DNA of 64,000 bases. Origin: Nocardia arthritidis (lineage in GTDB: Bacteria; Actinomycetota; Actinomycetes; Mycobacteriales; Mycobacteriaceae). Of this stretch, positions 43,269-53,995 are shown piece after piece. Under the pieces are notes generated by a model that saw only the letters and a list, made by a program, of their open reading frames with translations, had not been told where the DNA came from and did no database searches. Location of the stretch: positions 5,580,001 through 5,644,000 of the forward strand of contig NZ_CP046172.1 in assembly GCF_011801145.1 (NCBI RefSeq), read 5' to 3'. The position numbers and the translations under genes are program-made. Position 1 is the first letter of the stretch. Each line of letters starts with the position of its first letter.

Positions 43269-44690
43269 TCAGTGGGCGTGCTTGTCCGACTGCTTGTCGG
43301 TCGCTACCTGCTGATCGGGTGCGGCCGTCTGCTTGTAAGGCGCGGCCGCGGACTGGGCGGCGGTAATGAACGACCGCTTCAGCTCCGGCCAGAAGGTGTT
43401 CGTGACGCAGGAATACTCTGGCATGAAACCACCGCAGTTCGACGCGTCATTCGGGCCGATTTCGATGGTGAAGGAGGCGAGCCCCAGTCCGCTGAACGCC
43501 TGATCGGTCGTCGTTCCCGTCGTCGAATATCCGACGGTCTCCAGATCGGTGCCGACGGTGAATCCGCGCGGCACGACCTTGGTGGTCAACGCGCGCAATT
43601 GGGCCGTATTCGTCGGGGTGGCATTGTTCGGAATGATCCCGTAATTCCCGTAGGAATGCAGATCGATCATTATTCCGGTCGCGGTATCCGGGACGTCACC
43701 GCCACCCGAGGGACGCTGATCGGGGAACAGGCTCGCGTAGAGCTGCTGAATATTCTGCGTTTCCGGTTCGGAGCCGCCCTGCGTGCCCTGATAGGTCTCG
43801 GCACAGGGGTCGTTCGAATCACCGCCCCAATTGACGGTGAAATTGCGGTTCAGGTCCACGCCGGGTCCCTGGCCGGATCCGTCGACGACGGAGCAGGACG
43901 GCGGCGTGTCACTGTTGTCGACATTCTTGCGCTGCATCAGCGGGCTGTCCCCGCCGCTGGCCACCACGTCGACGCCGTCCGGGTTGGTCACCGGGACCAC
44001 CCAGACCTCGGTGTTGTTCAGGATCGATGTCGCGGTGGCATCGGTGCCGTAGCCGTCGGCGAGGTAGTCGATCCACTTCCAGCCCACCTCACCGGTCGCC
44101 AGCTCACGGGCGTGGATCTGCACGGTGAGCAGGAACCGAGGTTTGCTCGAGGTGGGCGAGAGCGCGCAACCCGCCGGTGCGGCAGCCGTTTTCGCCTGGT
44201 CCGACGAACCGCTGCCGGTCAGGCAGATCACGTCCATGGTGTGCCCGCCCTGACCCTGCCCTGCCAGCCAGGTTTTCCCGATGTCGTACACCTTCGCGAT
44301 GCCCGGATATTTGGTCGCCACATTCCGGGCGTGGTCGAGCATATCCTGCGCCGTGTGATAGCCGCCGTAATAGGTATCGTCCGGAGCTTTCCGGTCCTGC
44401 GGCGAAATTTTGTATACCGGAGCCTTTTTCGTCGGCTCCAGTCCCTGATCGCGCAGGGCCTGGGCGTGCGCCTCGTCGACGGCGATGGTCACCTTGTCCG
44501 GGCCCGCCGGAACCATTTCGATACCGGCGTGGGCGATGATGTCCCGCTGCGCCTGCGACGTGACCGGCACGTCCCAGTAGTAGGGCGTGTTATCGGCGGC
44601 GTGCGCCAATACCGGATTCAGCGCGAGCGTAGTGAAACCACCGATAACCAGTGCGGAAATTGATGCAATGATATTGCGGGGACTGCTCAT
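43269..44690 (-). CDS. Secreted M14-family zinc carboxypeptidase
   Basis: A 473-residue M14 peptidase. The signal peptide is MSSPRNIIASISALVIGGFTTLALNP.., with cleavage after AHA. A prodomain-like region covers about residues 35-125. The zinc site is QIHARE (HxxE) plus IDLHSYG (His), with DLNRNF for substrate carboxylate binding and SFTIEIGP holding the catalytic Glu. Paired cysteines in the mature part fit extracellular disulfides. It should cut C-terminal amino acids from peptides outside the cell. GGGAAG lies 5 nt before the ATG at 44690. Confidence 0.9.
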   Translation of the reverse strand: MSSPRNIIASISALVIGGFTTLALNPVLAHAADNTPYYWDVPVTSQAQRDIIAHAGIEMVPAGPDKVTIAVDEAHAQALRDQGLEPTKKAPVYKISPQDRKAPDDTYYGGYHTAQDMLDHARNVATKYPGIAKVYDIGKTWLAGQGQGGHTMDVICLTGSGSSDQAKTAAAPAGCALSPTSSKPRFLLTVQIHARELATGEVGWKWIDYLADGYGTDATATSILNNTEVWVVPVTNPDGVDVVASGGDSPLMQRKNVDNSDTPPSCSVVDGSGQGPGVDLNRNFTVNWGGDSNDPCAETYQGTQGGSEPETQNIQQLYASLFPDQRPSGGGDVPDTATGIMIDLHSYGNYGIIPNNATPTNTAQLRALTTKVVPRGFTVGTDLETVGYSTTGTTTDQAFSGLGLASFTIEIGPNDASNCGGFMPEYSCVTNTFWPELKRSFITAAQSAAAPYKQTAAPDQQVATDKQSDKHAH

Positions 44691-44892
44691 AGGACTTCCC
44701 TTGTCTACCGAGCCACTTTCAGATTCAGCGATACCGTGGACAACCGCACGGCCTAATACCGCGAGCCCGACCGACCTTCGCGACACATGAAAGTTCAATC
44801 AGCGCAAGCGGATTGCCTTCGTGCGCCCATGATATGTCCGGGGACATCGCGCACACCGCTCGTGGACCGGGGAAACTCCTCCCCATACGACA

Positions 44893-44934
44893 GGGCCCTG
44901 CCCGCGGATACGCTCGTGTCCGCGGGCAGGGCCC
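44893..44934 (-). terminator. Terminator hairpin of the SRPBCC-ArsR operon
   Basis: GGGCCCTGCCCGCGGA (44893-44908) pairs perfectly with its complement at 44919-44934, 16 bp around a 10-nt loop, and ends 4 nt from the stop of the last gene of the operon. Confidence 0.8.
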
Positions 44935-44938
44935 CGCG

Positions 44939-45382
44939 TCAGTTCCAGCTGTCGATCTTGACGTCGCGCGGATCCGGTGCGCCGGTTCCGGTTTCGATCA
45001 ACTGCTTCAGGCTGACCAGGTAGACCGCCCACTTGGTGCTGCAGTGGTGCATGAATTCCACCGGCTCCCGCCAACCTTCGTGTTTGAACAGCACGCTGGT
45101 GTAGTCGCCGTCCTGGCCGAGCCGCCAGTTCACGTGGGTGCCGATCCATTCGTCCGGCCCGCCGACCACCTCCCACCGCACATGCTCGCCCGGCTCGAGC
45201 TCCAGCACCTTCATATCGAATCCGCCCGGCCCGAAACGGAATTCGAGCACGCCACCGATATCGTCACCCTTGCCACTGGTGCCGGTCGTCCACCAACCGG
45301 CCAATCCCTCGGTGGTGGTCAGGGCCGAATAGACCGCGGCCACCGGCGATTTGATGCCGACCTTGTGCAGGATGTCTACCAT
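44939..45382 (-). CDS. SRPBCC (AHSA1-like) protein, second of the operon
   Basis: A 147-residue START/Bet v1-fold protein of the AHSA1-like type: VDILHKVGIKSPVAAVYSALTTTEGLAGWWT at the N-terminus, then GGVLEFRFGPGGFDMKVLELEPGEHVRWE and a long C-terminal helix. Members bind small hydrophobic ligands, with no settled reaction. It is the last gene of the three-gene unit driven from the ArsR-controlled promoter, 90 bp after the ArsR stop. Role unknown. Confidence 0.83.
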   Translation of the reverse strand: MVDILHKVGIKSPVAAVYSALTTTEGLAGWWTTGTSGKGDDIGGVLEFRFGPGGFDMKVLELEPGEHVRWEVVGGPDEWIGTHVNWRLGQDGDYTSVLFKHEGWREPVEFMHHCSTKWAVYLVSLKQLIETGTGAPDPRDVKIDSWN

Positions 45383-45472
45383 TCTTTTCTTCCTTCTTCC
45401 TGGTAATGAATCGAAGCGAGATCCGCACCGCGCCGACGCCGAGCGGTACCGGCCGTGACCATGCGGTGCGTT

Positions 45473-45826
45473 TCAGGACTGTTGGCCGCGATGATCGCCG
45501 GCGCGCTGGATGGCCTCGGCGATCCGCTTGATGCGCCGGAGCCTGGCATCCCATGCGGCCCCGACCGCGGACAGTTGCGCGATCGCGCGGGCGAGTTGCG
45601 CCTCGTCGACCCGATAGCGTTTCTCGCGGCCGGCGGGGGTGGCGTGCACCAGGCCGACACGATCCAGCACGGCGAGGTGTTTCGCGACGGCCTGCCTGGT
45701 CACGGGCAGCCGCTCGCTGAGGCCGGTGGCGGTGCCGTCGCCGTCGGTCAGCAGCAGATCGAGCATTCGCCGCCGGGTCGGATCGCCGATGGCGGACCAC
45801 AGATCGTCGTCGACCGCGGTGCTCAT
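45473..45826 (-). CDS. ArsR-family transcriptional regulator
   Basis: A 117-residue winged-helix repressor of the ArsR superfamily: LWSAIGDPTRRRMLDLLLTDGDGTATGLSERLPVTRQAVAKHLAVLDRVGLVHATPAGREKRYRV. It lacks the metal-binding cysteine sets of ArsR/SmtB sensors, as is usual in the SRPBCC-linked subgroup. The ATG overlaps the upstream SRPBCC stop (ATGA). It probably represses the whole operon through the two palindromes upstream. Confidence 0.9.
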   Translation of the reverse strand: MSTAVDDDLWSAIGDPTRRRMLDLLLTDGDGTATGLSERLPVTRQAVAKHLAVLDRVGLVHATPAGREKRYRVDEAQLARAIAQLSAVGAAWDARLRRIKRIAEAIQRAGDHRGQQS

Positions 45827-46275
45827 CGCTTCGACACCAGCCGCCCGGTGTATTCGCCCAATCGGGGCACGAAGGTGTCCCAGCCGTTGCTGTGATCGCG
45901 GTACACCTCTTCCAATTTCGCTGCTTCCCAGCCCATTTCGCGAAATCCGGTCTCGGTGAGCCGGATTCGGGTCCCGCCGCCCGCCGGGGTGAGTTCGAAG
46001 GTGACCAGCAGGGAATCCGCGGTGTCGTCGACCTTGTCGCCGGGATAGCACCAGCGGAACGCGAACAGCCGGTGCGGTTCGGCGCGAACCACCATAATCG
46101 GCGCCACCTGCGCCCTGTCGCCCCAGACGAGTTCGCCGACGGCGCCAGGTGCTGCCACGAAATCCGCGTCGTCGCTCCACCATTCGCTGATGTGTTCCGG
46201 ACTGCTGACGACCTGGTAGACCACCTCGGGCGTGGCGTCGACGTGAATTTCTCGCTCGATGCTGCCGAACTCCAT
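45823..46275 (-). CDS. SRPBCC-domain protein, first of the operon
   Basis: A 150-residue Bet v1/AHSA1-like protein: GSIEREIHVDATPEVVYQVVSSPEHISEWW, then PHRLFAFRWCYPG and the C-terminal helix with HSNGWDTFVPRLGEYTG. It differs from the second SRPBCC protein, so it is not a recent duplicate. GGAGGAAA sits just before the ATG. It probably binds a lipophilic ligand; function unknown. Two GCAAC-N5-GTTGC palindromes lie upstream, one 16 bp before the start. Confidence 0.84.
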   Translation of the reverse strand: MEFGSIEREIHVDATPEVVYQVVSSPEHISEWWSDDADFVAAPGAVGELVWGDRAQVAPIMVVRAEPHRLFAFRWCYPGDKVDDTADSLLVTFELTPAGGGTRIRLTETGFREMGWEAAKLEEVYRDHSNGWDTFVPRLGEYTGRLVSKR

Positions 46276-46291
46276 CTGCTTTCCTCCATAT

Positions 46292-46351
46292 GCAACGTTT
46301 GGTTGCTTATGAGATTAGGTGATCGTCGGCAATCGCGCAACCATTAGTTGC
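46292..46351. promoter_or_regulatory. Two GCAAC-N5-GTTGC palindromes upstream of the SRPBCC-ArsR operon
   Basis: GCAAC-GTTTG-GTTGC (46292-46306) and GCAAC-CATTA-GTTGC (46337-46351) are exactly 45 bp apart, about four helical turns. This is the presumed ArsR operator pair. The dyad differs in polarity and spacing from the GTTGC-N7-GCAAC sites near 687-853. Confidence 0.75.
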
Positions 46352-46467
46352 TCATAAGCCGATCCGGCCGACGCGGGGCGACCGCATTGGGTAACGTTCG
46401 CCCCGGCAGCCCCGATATCGCAGAGCGACAACCCGTTCGGGTCCACCGCAGAGCCGAGGAGTGCGAC

Positions 46468-46905
46468 TTGAAACAGCTGGCCCGCCCCGCATTCCGCGCC
46501 GCAGTGCTGGCGCTGGTCGCCGCACCGGCCGTCGCGGCGGCCGCGATCGCCGCCGCCGACGAGCCGTTCCTGACGGTGTCCGGCACCGCCCACTGCGTCA
46601 ACCAGACGTACACGCTCACCGTGCCGCGCATCAAAATCCAGTCGGGCACCACGTCCTATTACTTCCTGGACGGCCCCAACCTGACCAACGCCACCACGGT
46701 CGGCTCCGAGCAACCGCTCGAACCCGGCAAGGACGCCACCGCCGCATGGACCCCGGCCACGCCCGGGTCACACAACCTCTACTTCCGCGGCAGCGCGAGC
46801 GGTTCGGCGTTCGTCATCGGTCCGCAGGCCGTCGACGTCTCCGATGCGACATCCCCAGCCTGCCTCGCGGGCAACTCCGGAAGTACGAATCCCGGAGCTC
46901 GCTGA
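46468..46905 (+). CDS. Small secreted protein, unknown function
   Basis: A 145-residue precursor. Start at the TTG at 46468, with GAGGAG 6 nt upstream. Residues 1-29 form a Sec signal peptide (KQLARPAFRAAVLALVAAPAVAAAAIA). The mature domain is beta-rich with a cysteine near each end (GTAHCVNQTYTLTV and SPACLAGNS), suggesting one disulfide and an Ig-like or cupredoxin-like beta-sandwich. No catalytic motif is seen. The 3' end runs against the remnant on the minus strand. Confidence 0.65.
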   Translation: MKQLARPAFRAAVLALVAAPAVAAAAIAAADEPFLTVSGTAHCVNQTYTLTVPRIKIQSGTTSYYFLDGPNLTNATTVGSEQPLEPGKDATAAWTPATPGSHNLYFRGSASGSAFVIGPQAVDVSDATSPACLAGNSGSTNPGAR

Positions 46906-46929
46906 GCTACCGGCCCGAGGCCGTCGGCA

Positions 46930-47157
46930 CCCGGCGGGTGGATCCTCGCCGACGCGACCGTCCACCGCCTCACGCAGCAGATCGGCGTGCCCGGTGTGCC
47001 GCCCGTACTCCTCGATCAGATCGCAGACCAGCCTGCGCAGGCTGATATGTCTGCCATCGGGCCAGGCGAGATGGACCAGCTGATCCAGCCCGCCAGCGGC
47101 GGCTCCCACGGGCAATCGATCACGGTGCCACCATACGCGAGCCGCGAAAACCATTCG
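46930..47157 (-). pseudogene. Remnant of a DUF664/DinB mycothiol-transferase gene
   Basis: The minus strand encodes LRRLVCDLIEEYGRHTGHADLLREAVDG, which is the conserved C-terminal helix of DUF664 proteins. Only about 40 residues precede it, instead of the usual 120, so the centre and N-terminus are gone. The frame continues past the normal end into the secreted-protein gene. It looks like a decayed or internally deleted gene. Confidence 0.5.
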
Positions 47158-47190
47158 AGCCGATCCACGACGCCCGCCTAATATCGCTCG

Positions 47191-48213
47191 GTGACGGAAA
47201 AGGTCAATCGGCAATGGATTCTGCGACGCAGGCCCGAAGGCGCATTGCGGGATGAGGATTTCGAACTGCGCCACTCCCCCGTACCCGATCCGGGTCCCGG
47301 CGAGGCGCTGATCCGGGTGCACTGGCTCGGCATCGATCCGACACAGCGCGGCTGGCTCAACGACGCCGACAACTACATCGAGGCGATGCCGCTCGACGCG
47401 GTGATGCGCGGCAGCGGCGTCGGACAGGTCGTGCGCTCGGACAACCCCGCGTATCCGGAGGGCAGCTGGGTCGCCGGGATGGTCGGCTGGCAGGACTATC
47501 TCGTCGCCTCCGAGGGTGGGCTCTTCGGCCTGAACGTCGTCCCCGACGGTGTGCCGCCGAAGCTGATGCTGAGCCTGTTCGGGCCGCCGGGACTCACCGC
47601 GTACTTCGGCATGCTCGATGTCGGCAGGCCGGAACCGGGACAGACCGTGCTGGTGTCGGCCGCGGCGGGCGCCACCGGCTCGCTGGCGGGTCAGATCGCG
47701 AAAACCTTGGGCTGCAAGGTGATCGGGATCGCGGGCGGCCCGGTGAAATGCGCCTGGCTCACCGAGCGGGCCGGATTCGACGCCGCCATCGACCACCGTG
47801 CCGACGATATCGACGCCCGCCTGCGCGAGCTGGCCCCCGACGGCGTAGACGTCTTCTGGGACGGCGTCGGCGGCCGAATCCTCGAATACGGCCTGGCGCA
47901 TCTGGCGCGCCACGCCCGCGTCGTCCTGTGCGGCGCCATCGCGACCGGCTATCAGGGCACCGACCCCGATCAGGGCCCGCGCAACTACATGCGGCTCGCC
48001 ATCGATCGGGCCCGCATGGAGGGTTTCATCTTCCTCGACTACGTCGATCGCTTCCCGGAGGCGTTCGCGGCGCTGCTCGACTGGTACCGGCAGGACAAGC
48101 TGACCATCGCCGAAACCATAAGCGGCGGACTGGAATCCGCGCCGAGCGCGCTGCGCGCGGTCTTCGAGGGCGGCAACCTCGGCAAGCAGCTCGTCGAGGT
48201 CGCCGCCTGCTGA
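47191..48213 (+). CDS. NADP-dependent MDR oxidoreductase (CurA/prostaglandin-reductase type)
   Basis: A 340-residue zinc-free medium-chain reductase. It has NRQWILRRRPEG at the N-terminus, GRPEPGQTVLVSAAAGATGSLAGQIAK with the AxxGxxG nucleotide motif, and NYMRLAIDRARMEGFIFLDY near the end. These mark the leukotriene B4 dehydrogenase/CurA group that reduces enones and other alpha,beta-unsaturated carbonyls. The GTG at 47191 lies close to the DUF664 remnant and has no strong Shine-Dalgarno. It converges on the UvrA-like gene, 4 bp away. Confidence 0.88.
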   Translation: MTEKVNRQWILRRRPEGALRDEDFELRHSPVPDPGPGEALIRVHWLGIDPTQRGWLNDADNYIEAMPLDAVMRGSGVGQVVRSDNPAYPEGSWVAGMVGWQDYLVASEGGLFGLNVVPDGVPPKLMLSLFGPPGLTAYFGMLDVGRPEPGQTVLVSAAAGATGSLAGQIAKTLGCKVIGIAGGPVKCAWLTERAGFDAAIDHRADDIDARLRELAPDGVDVFWDGVGGRILEYGLAHLARHARVVLCGAIATGYQGTDPDQGPRNYMRLAIDRARMEGFIFLDYVDRFPEAFAALLDWYRQDKLTIAETISGGLESAPSALRAVFEGGNLGKQLVEVAAC

Positions 48214-48217
48214 CGGC

Positions 48218-50587
<2,370 letters not shown>

Positions 50588-50663
50588 GATGTCTCCATCC
50601 GTTGCTCGACCGCGTTCACCGAGATCTAACCAGCCTCGGGCGGCGCGGCCGGGTAGGTGCGGC

Positions 50664-51074
50664 TCAGCGCTGGTGATTGATGCGGACCAGGTTCCCCGAC
50701 GGGTCGCGGAACGCGCAGTCGCGGACCCCGTACGGCTGCTCGGTCGGCTCCTGCACCACCTCGGCGCCGCGGGCCTGCACCTGCTCGAACACATCGTCCA
50801 AATCCTTGGTGGACAGGATGATGTGCCCGAAGGTGCCCTTCGCCATCATCTCCGCGATCACCCGGCGCTCCTCCTCGGTGATACCTGGATTCGCCTCCGG
50901 TGGATACAGCACGATCGAGGTGCCGGGCTGACCGACCGGCCCGACGGTGATCCAGCGCATACCGTTGTAGCCGACGTCGTTACGCACCTCGAAGCCGAGG
51001 ATGTCGCGGTAGAACGCCAGCGTGGCGTCCGGATCGTTGTGCGGAAGGAAAGTGTTGTGAATGGTGATGTCCAT
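50664..51074 (-). CDS. VOC-family glyoxalase-like protein
   Basis: A 136-residue vicinal-oxygen-chelate protein (DITIHNTFLPHNDPDATLAFYRDILGFEVRND, then TFGHIILSTKDLDDVFEQVQARGAEVVQEPTEQPYGVRDCAFRDPSGNLVRI). This form resembles the bleomycin-binding/dioxygenase-like subgroup. ATG at 51074; the GTG at 51083 would add three residues. The UvrA-like gene follows 76 bp downstream, suggesting one unit. Confidence 0.85.
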   Translation of the reverse strand: MDITIHNTFLPHNDPDATLAFYRDILGFEVRNDVGYNGMRWITVGPVGQPGTSIVLYPPEANPGITEEERRVIAEMMAKGTFGHIILSTKDLDDVFEQVQARGAEVVQEPTEQPYGVRDCAFRDPSGNLVRINHQR

Positions 51075-51157
51075 GGCGATCACGCTATGTGCGGCGCGTG
51101 GCCGCGCGCTTCTCGATTCCTGATCGGTGTGGAACCTGCTGCGGGCATCACACAGCG

Positions 51158-52393
51158 GTGAGTGCGCTCGTCGATCCGGCCCCGCTGCGGTCGCCGCCGT
51201 TCCGGCGGCTGTGGGTGGGGCGGACCCTGTCCGGATTCGGCAGTCAGATGACCTTCGTCGCGGTGCTGTACCAGATCTGGCAGAGCACGCACAGCACCGT
51301 GTGGACCGGTGCGCTCGGCATCGCGCTCGCGGCGCCGATCATCGTATTCGGGCTGTTCGCCGGATCGATCGTGGATCGAACCGACCGCAGGGCCTTCTAT
51401 CTGGTCACCGTCACGGGTCAGGCGGTGTGTTCGCTGGCGCTGGCCGCGCAGGGCGTCTTCGGGCAGCTCCCGGTGCTCGGGGTGCTGCTGTTGGTCGCGG
51501 CGCAGTCCACCTTCGTCGCGGGCAGCGGCCCGGCGGCGCACACCTTCGTCGCGCGGCTGCTGCCCAGATCGGAGGTGGCCGCCGGTTTGGCGTTGAACCG
51601 GATCTCCATGCAGGGCGCGATGCTCGCGGGACCGGCGCTGGGCGGCGTACTGCTCGGCTGGATCGGCCTCGGCGGGTGCTACCTCATCGATGCGCTCACC
51701 TTCGGACTGGCGTTCTACGGCGCGTTCGGATTACCGCCGATGCCACCGGAGGGCGAGCCGTCGCGGCCGGGTCTGGGCGGGGTGCTGGACGGCCTCACCT
51801 TCCTGGTCGGAAGTCCGATCGTGCGCGGCGCGCTGCTCACCGACCTCGCGACCACCGTGCTCTCCATGCCGATCAGCCTGTTCCCGCTGATCAATGCCGA
51901 GCGATTCGGGAACAACCCGCGCACCCTCGGACTGTTCCTTTCCGCCATAGCGGTCGGCGGGACCATTGCCTCGATCCTGTCCGGCGCCTTCACCCGGCTG
52001 CCCCGGCCCGGACTCGTAATGCTTTGCGGCTCAGCGGTTTGGGGTGCGGCGCTGGCACTGTTCGGCATCTCGCCGAACGCCTGGCTCGGGCTCGGCTTCC
52101 TGGTGCTCGCGGGCGCCGCCGATACCGTCGCGGTGGTGTCGCGCGGCACGATCGTGCAGTTGCACACCCCGGACGCGCTGCTCGGGCGGGTGGCCGCCGC
52201 CGAGCAGATCGTCGGTCAGGCCGGGCCGGACGTCGGAAATGTGCGGGCCGGACTCGTCGCCGGATTCACTTCGGGGACAACGGCATTGGTCAGCGGCGGG
52301 CTGCTGTGCCTGGCCGCCGTCGCCGCCATCGGCACGACGACGCCCGGTCTGCGGCGGACAATATCCGTGGCCCCGCGGCCGGATCGAGCGTAG
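51158..52393 (+). CDS. MFS transporter (EntS-like)
   Basis: A 411-residue MFS protein with about twelve TM segments. PPFRRLWVGRTLSGFGSQMTFVAVLYQIW is the typical opening of the EntS/MFS_3 group, followed by GSIVDRTDRRAFY for motif A. These often export siderophores or drugs. The GTG at 51158 agrees with the predicted N-terminus, which has no upstream Shine-Dalgarno of note. It is divergent from the VOC gene. Confidence 0.87.
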   Translation: MSALVDPAPLRSPPFRRLWVGRTLSGFGSQMTFVAVLYQIWQSTHSTVWTGALGIALAAPIIVFGLFAGSIVDRTDRRAFYLVTVTGQAVCSLALAAQGVFGQLPVLGVLLLVAAQSTFVAGSGPAAHTFVARLLPRSEVAAGLALNRISMQGAMLAGPALGGVLLGWIGLGGCYLIDALTFGLAFYGAFGLPPMPPEGEPSRPGLGGVLDGLTFLVGSPIVRGALLTDLATTVLSMPISLFPLINAERFGNNPRTLGLFLSAIAVGGTIASILSGAFTRLPRPGLVMLCGSAVWGAALALFGISPNAWLGLGFLVLAGAADTVAVVSRGTIVQLHTPDALLGRVAAAEQIVGQAGPDVGNVRAGLVAGFTSGTTALVSGGLLCLAAVAAIGTTTPGLRRTISVAPRPDRA

Positions 52394-52402
52394 TTTTCCG
52401 CC

Positions 52403-53059
52403 GTGCCTGTCTTCTCACTCTGTTGGAGCGCGTTACGCGCGACGGTCGCCGAACTACCGGACGACGCGTTCGCACAGCCGTCCGGCTGCACCGGTTGGCT
52501 CGTGCGAGATCTGGTGTGCCACTTGGTTATCGACGCTCAGGACGTGCTGATCACCCTCGTCACGCCCGCGACCGGGGAACCCACCCGCGATGCCGTGACC
52601 TACTGGGAGGTCGGCGCCACCCCGCCCGACGGCGCCGATCCGCTCGACGCGCTCACCGTCCGGCTGGCCGCCGCGTACCAGGAACCGGGCCTGCTGAAAT
52701 TCCACCTCGACGATGTCGGCTCGGCCGCGGGGCGCGCCGCCGAACTCGCCGACCCGGACCTGCGGGTCGGCACCCGCGGCGAGGTGCTCACCGTCGGCGA
52801 CTATCTGTCCGCGTACGTCATGGAGTGGACCCTGCACCACCTCGACCTGATCGCCCACCTCCCCGGCGCGACCGAACCGCCCGCGGCCGGACTCGCCCGG
52901 TCCCGCGAGATGCTGGAACAGATTGCGGGAGCACGGTTTCCGGCTACGTTCCCGGATAAGGACGCGCTGCTGATCGGCACCGGGCGACGAGCGCCGACGG
53001 AGGCGGAGCGTGCCCGACTCGGTTCGCTCACTATGAAACTCCCGATCATCCTCGCGTGA
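52403..53059 (+). CDS. Maleylpyruvate isomerase-like, mycothiol-dependent DinB-fold protein
   Basis: A 218-residue protein of the mycothiol-dependent maleylpyruvate isomerase N-terminal family: PSGCTGWLVRDLVCHLVIDAQDVL, with His in the metal site, and later EWTLHHLDLIAHLPG with the other His residues. The reaction is not evident: true isomerase, mycothiol transferase or detoxification enzyme. It begins 9 bp after the MFS stop and probably shares its mRNA. Confidence 0.78.
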   Translation: MPVFSLCWSALRATVAELPDDAFAQPSGCTGWLVRDLVCHLVIDAQDVLITLVTPATGEPTRDAVTYWEVGATPPDGADPLDALTVRLAAAYQEPGLLKFHLDDVGSAAGRAAELADPDLRVGTRGEVLTVGDYLSAYVMEWTLHHLDLIAHLPGATEPPAAGLARSREMLEQIAGARFPATFPDKDALLIGTGRRAPTEAERARLGSLTMKLPIILA

Positions 53060-53081
53060 GCGTGTGCGTGCGTGAACACGG

Positions 53082-53918
53082 CTACAGCCGCAGCACAACC
53101 CGGTGGGTGTGCGCGTAGACGGCGGCGTGCACGCGGTCGCGGACGCCCAGTTTGGCCAGCACATTGGAGACGTGCGTCTTCACCGTCTGTTCGCCGACGC
53201 CGAGCGCGCGGGCGATCTCGGGATTGGTGTATGCCTTCGCGATCAGCAGCAACACCTGATGTTCACGGGCGGTGAGGGTTTCGAGTTCCGGTGCGGCCGG
53301 GAACGGTTCGATGCCGTCGGTGAGCCGGGTGATCAGGCGACGGGTCAGGCGCGGATCGATCAGCGCGTCACCGCGGGCCGCGGTGCGGACGGCGGCGACC
53401 AGATCCCGCGACGGCAGCGCCTTGGTGAGGAATCCGCTCGCACCGAGACGTAGTGCGCGATATAGGTTTTCGTCGGTATCGCGATCCGCGATGGTGAGGA
53501 TGCGGGTGCCGGAGCCGAGCGCGGCGACGGAGTCGATGGCGGCGGGGTCGGCGAGTCCGGGCATATCGAGGTCGAGGATCGCGACATCCGGATCGAGCCG
53601 CCGCATCTCGGCGATGGCGGCCGCACCGTCGCCGACCTCCGCGACGCATCGCAGATCCGGCTGGGCACCGAGCACCGCGCGCAAACCGGACCGAAAGACG
53701 GTGTGCTCATTGGCGAGCAGCACCGAGATCGTCGAATTCCGCGGTACGGCCACGGGTTCCGGCTGGGGCCGCACCGGTTCGGCACCGTGCGGCAGCACGT
53801 CGGCGGGCAGTTGGCTCTCGGCGAGCGCCGAACCGACCGACAGCGTCGCCGCGGTGATCCCGAGCACGAGCGACGAAACCACCCGGAGCAGGCGGCGTTT
53901 CGAGGTAGTCGTGGCCAT
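53082..53918 (-). CDS. LuxR/NarL-type response regulator with an N-terminal signal-peptide-like segment
   Basis: A 278-residue protein. Residues 1-33 look like a signal peptide or membrane anchor (SKRRLLRVVSSLVLGITAATLSVGSALA). A Pro-rich linker precedes a receiver at about 63-180 with D116 (VAILDLDMPG), T142 and K166; the acidic pair that binds Mg reads N70-E71 instead of two Asp. The C-terminal LuxR HTH is TLTAREHQVLLLIAKAYTNPEIARALGVGEQTVKTHVSNVLAKLG. A secretory leader on a DNA-binding protein makes no sense if cleaved, so either the true start is internal or the fusion is aberrant. Function likely transcriptional. Confidence 0.75.
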   Translation of the reverse strand: MATTTSKRRLLRVVSSLVLGITAATLSVGSALAESQLPADVLPHGAEPVRPQPEPVAVPRNSTISVLLANEHTVFRSGLRAVLGAQPDLRCVAEVGDGAAAIAEMRRLDPDVAILDLDMPGLADPAAIDSVAALGSGTRILTIADRDTDENLYRALRLGASGFLTKALPSRDLVAAVRTAARGDALIDPRLTRRLITRLTDGIEPFPAAPELETLTAREHQVLLLIAKAYTNPEIARALGVGEQTVKTHVSNVLAKLGVRDRVHAAVYAHTHRVVLRL

Positions 53919-53995
53919 GTCTACCGACCGTAGATCACGCGTGCCCGCGGGTCCATCGGCCCGCGGCAGCATCCGGACTCCCCCGATGGAGGGAG

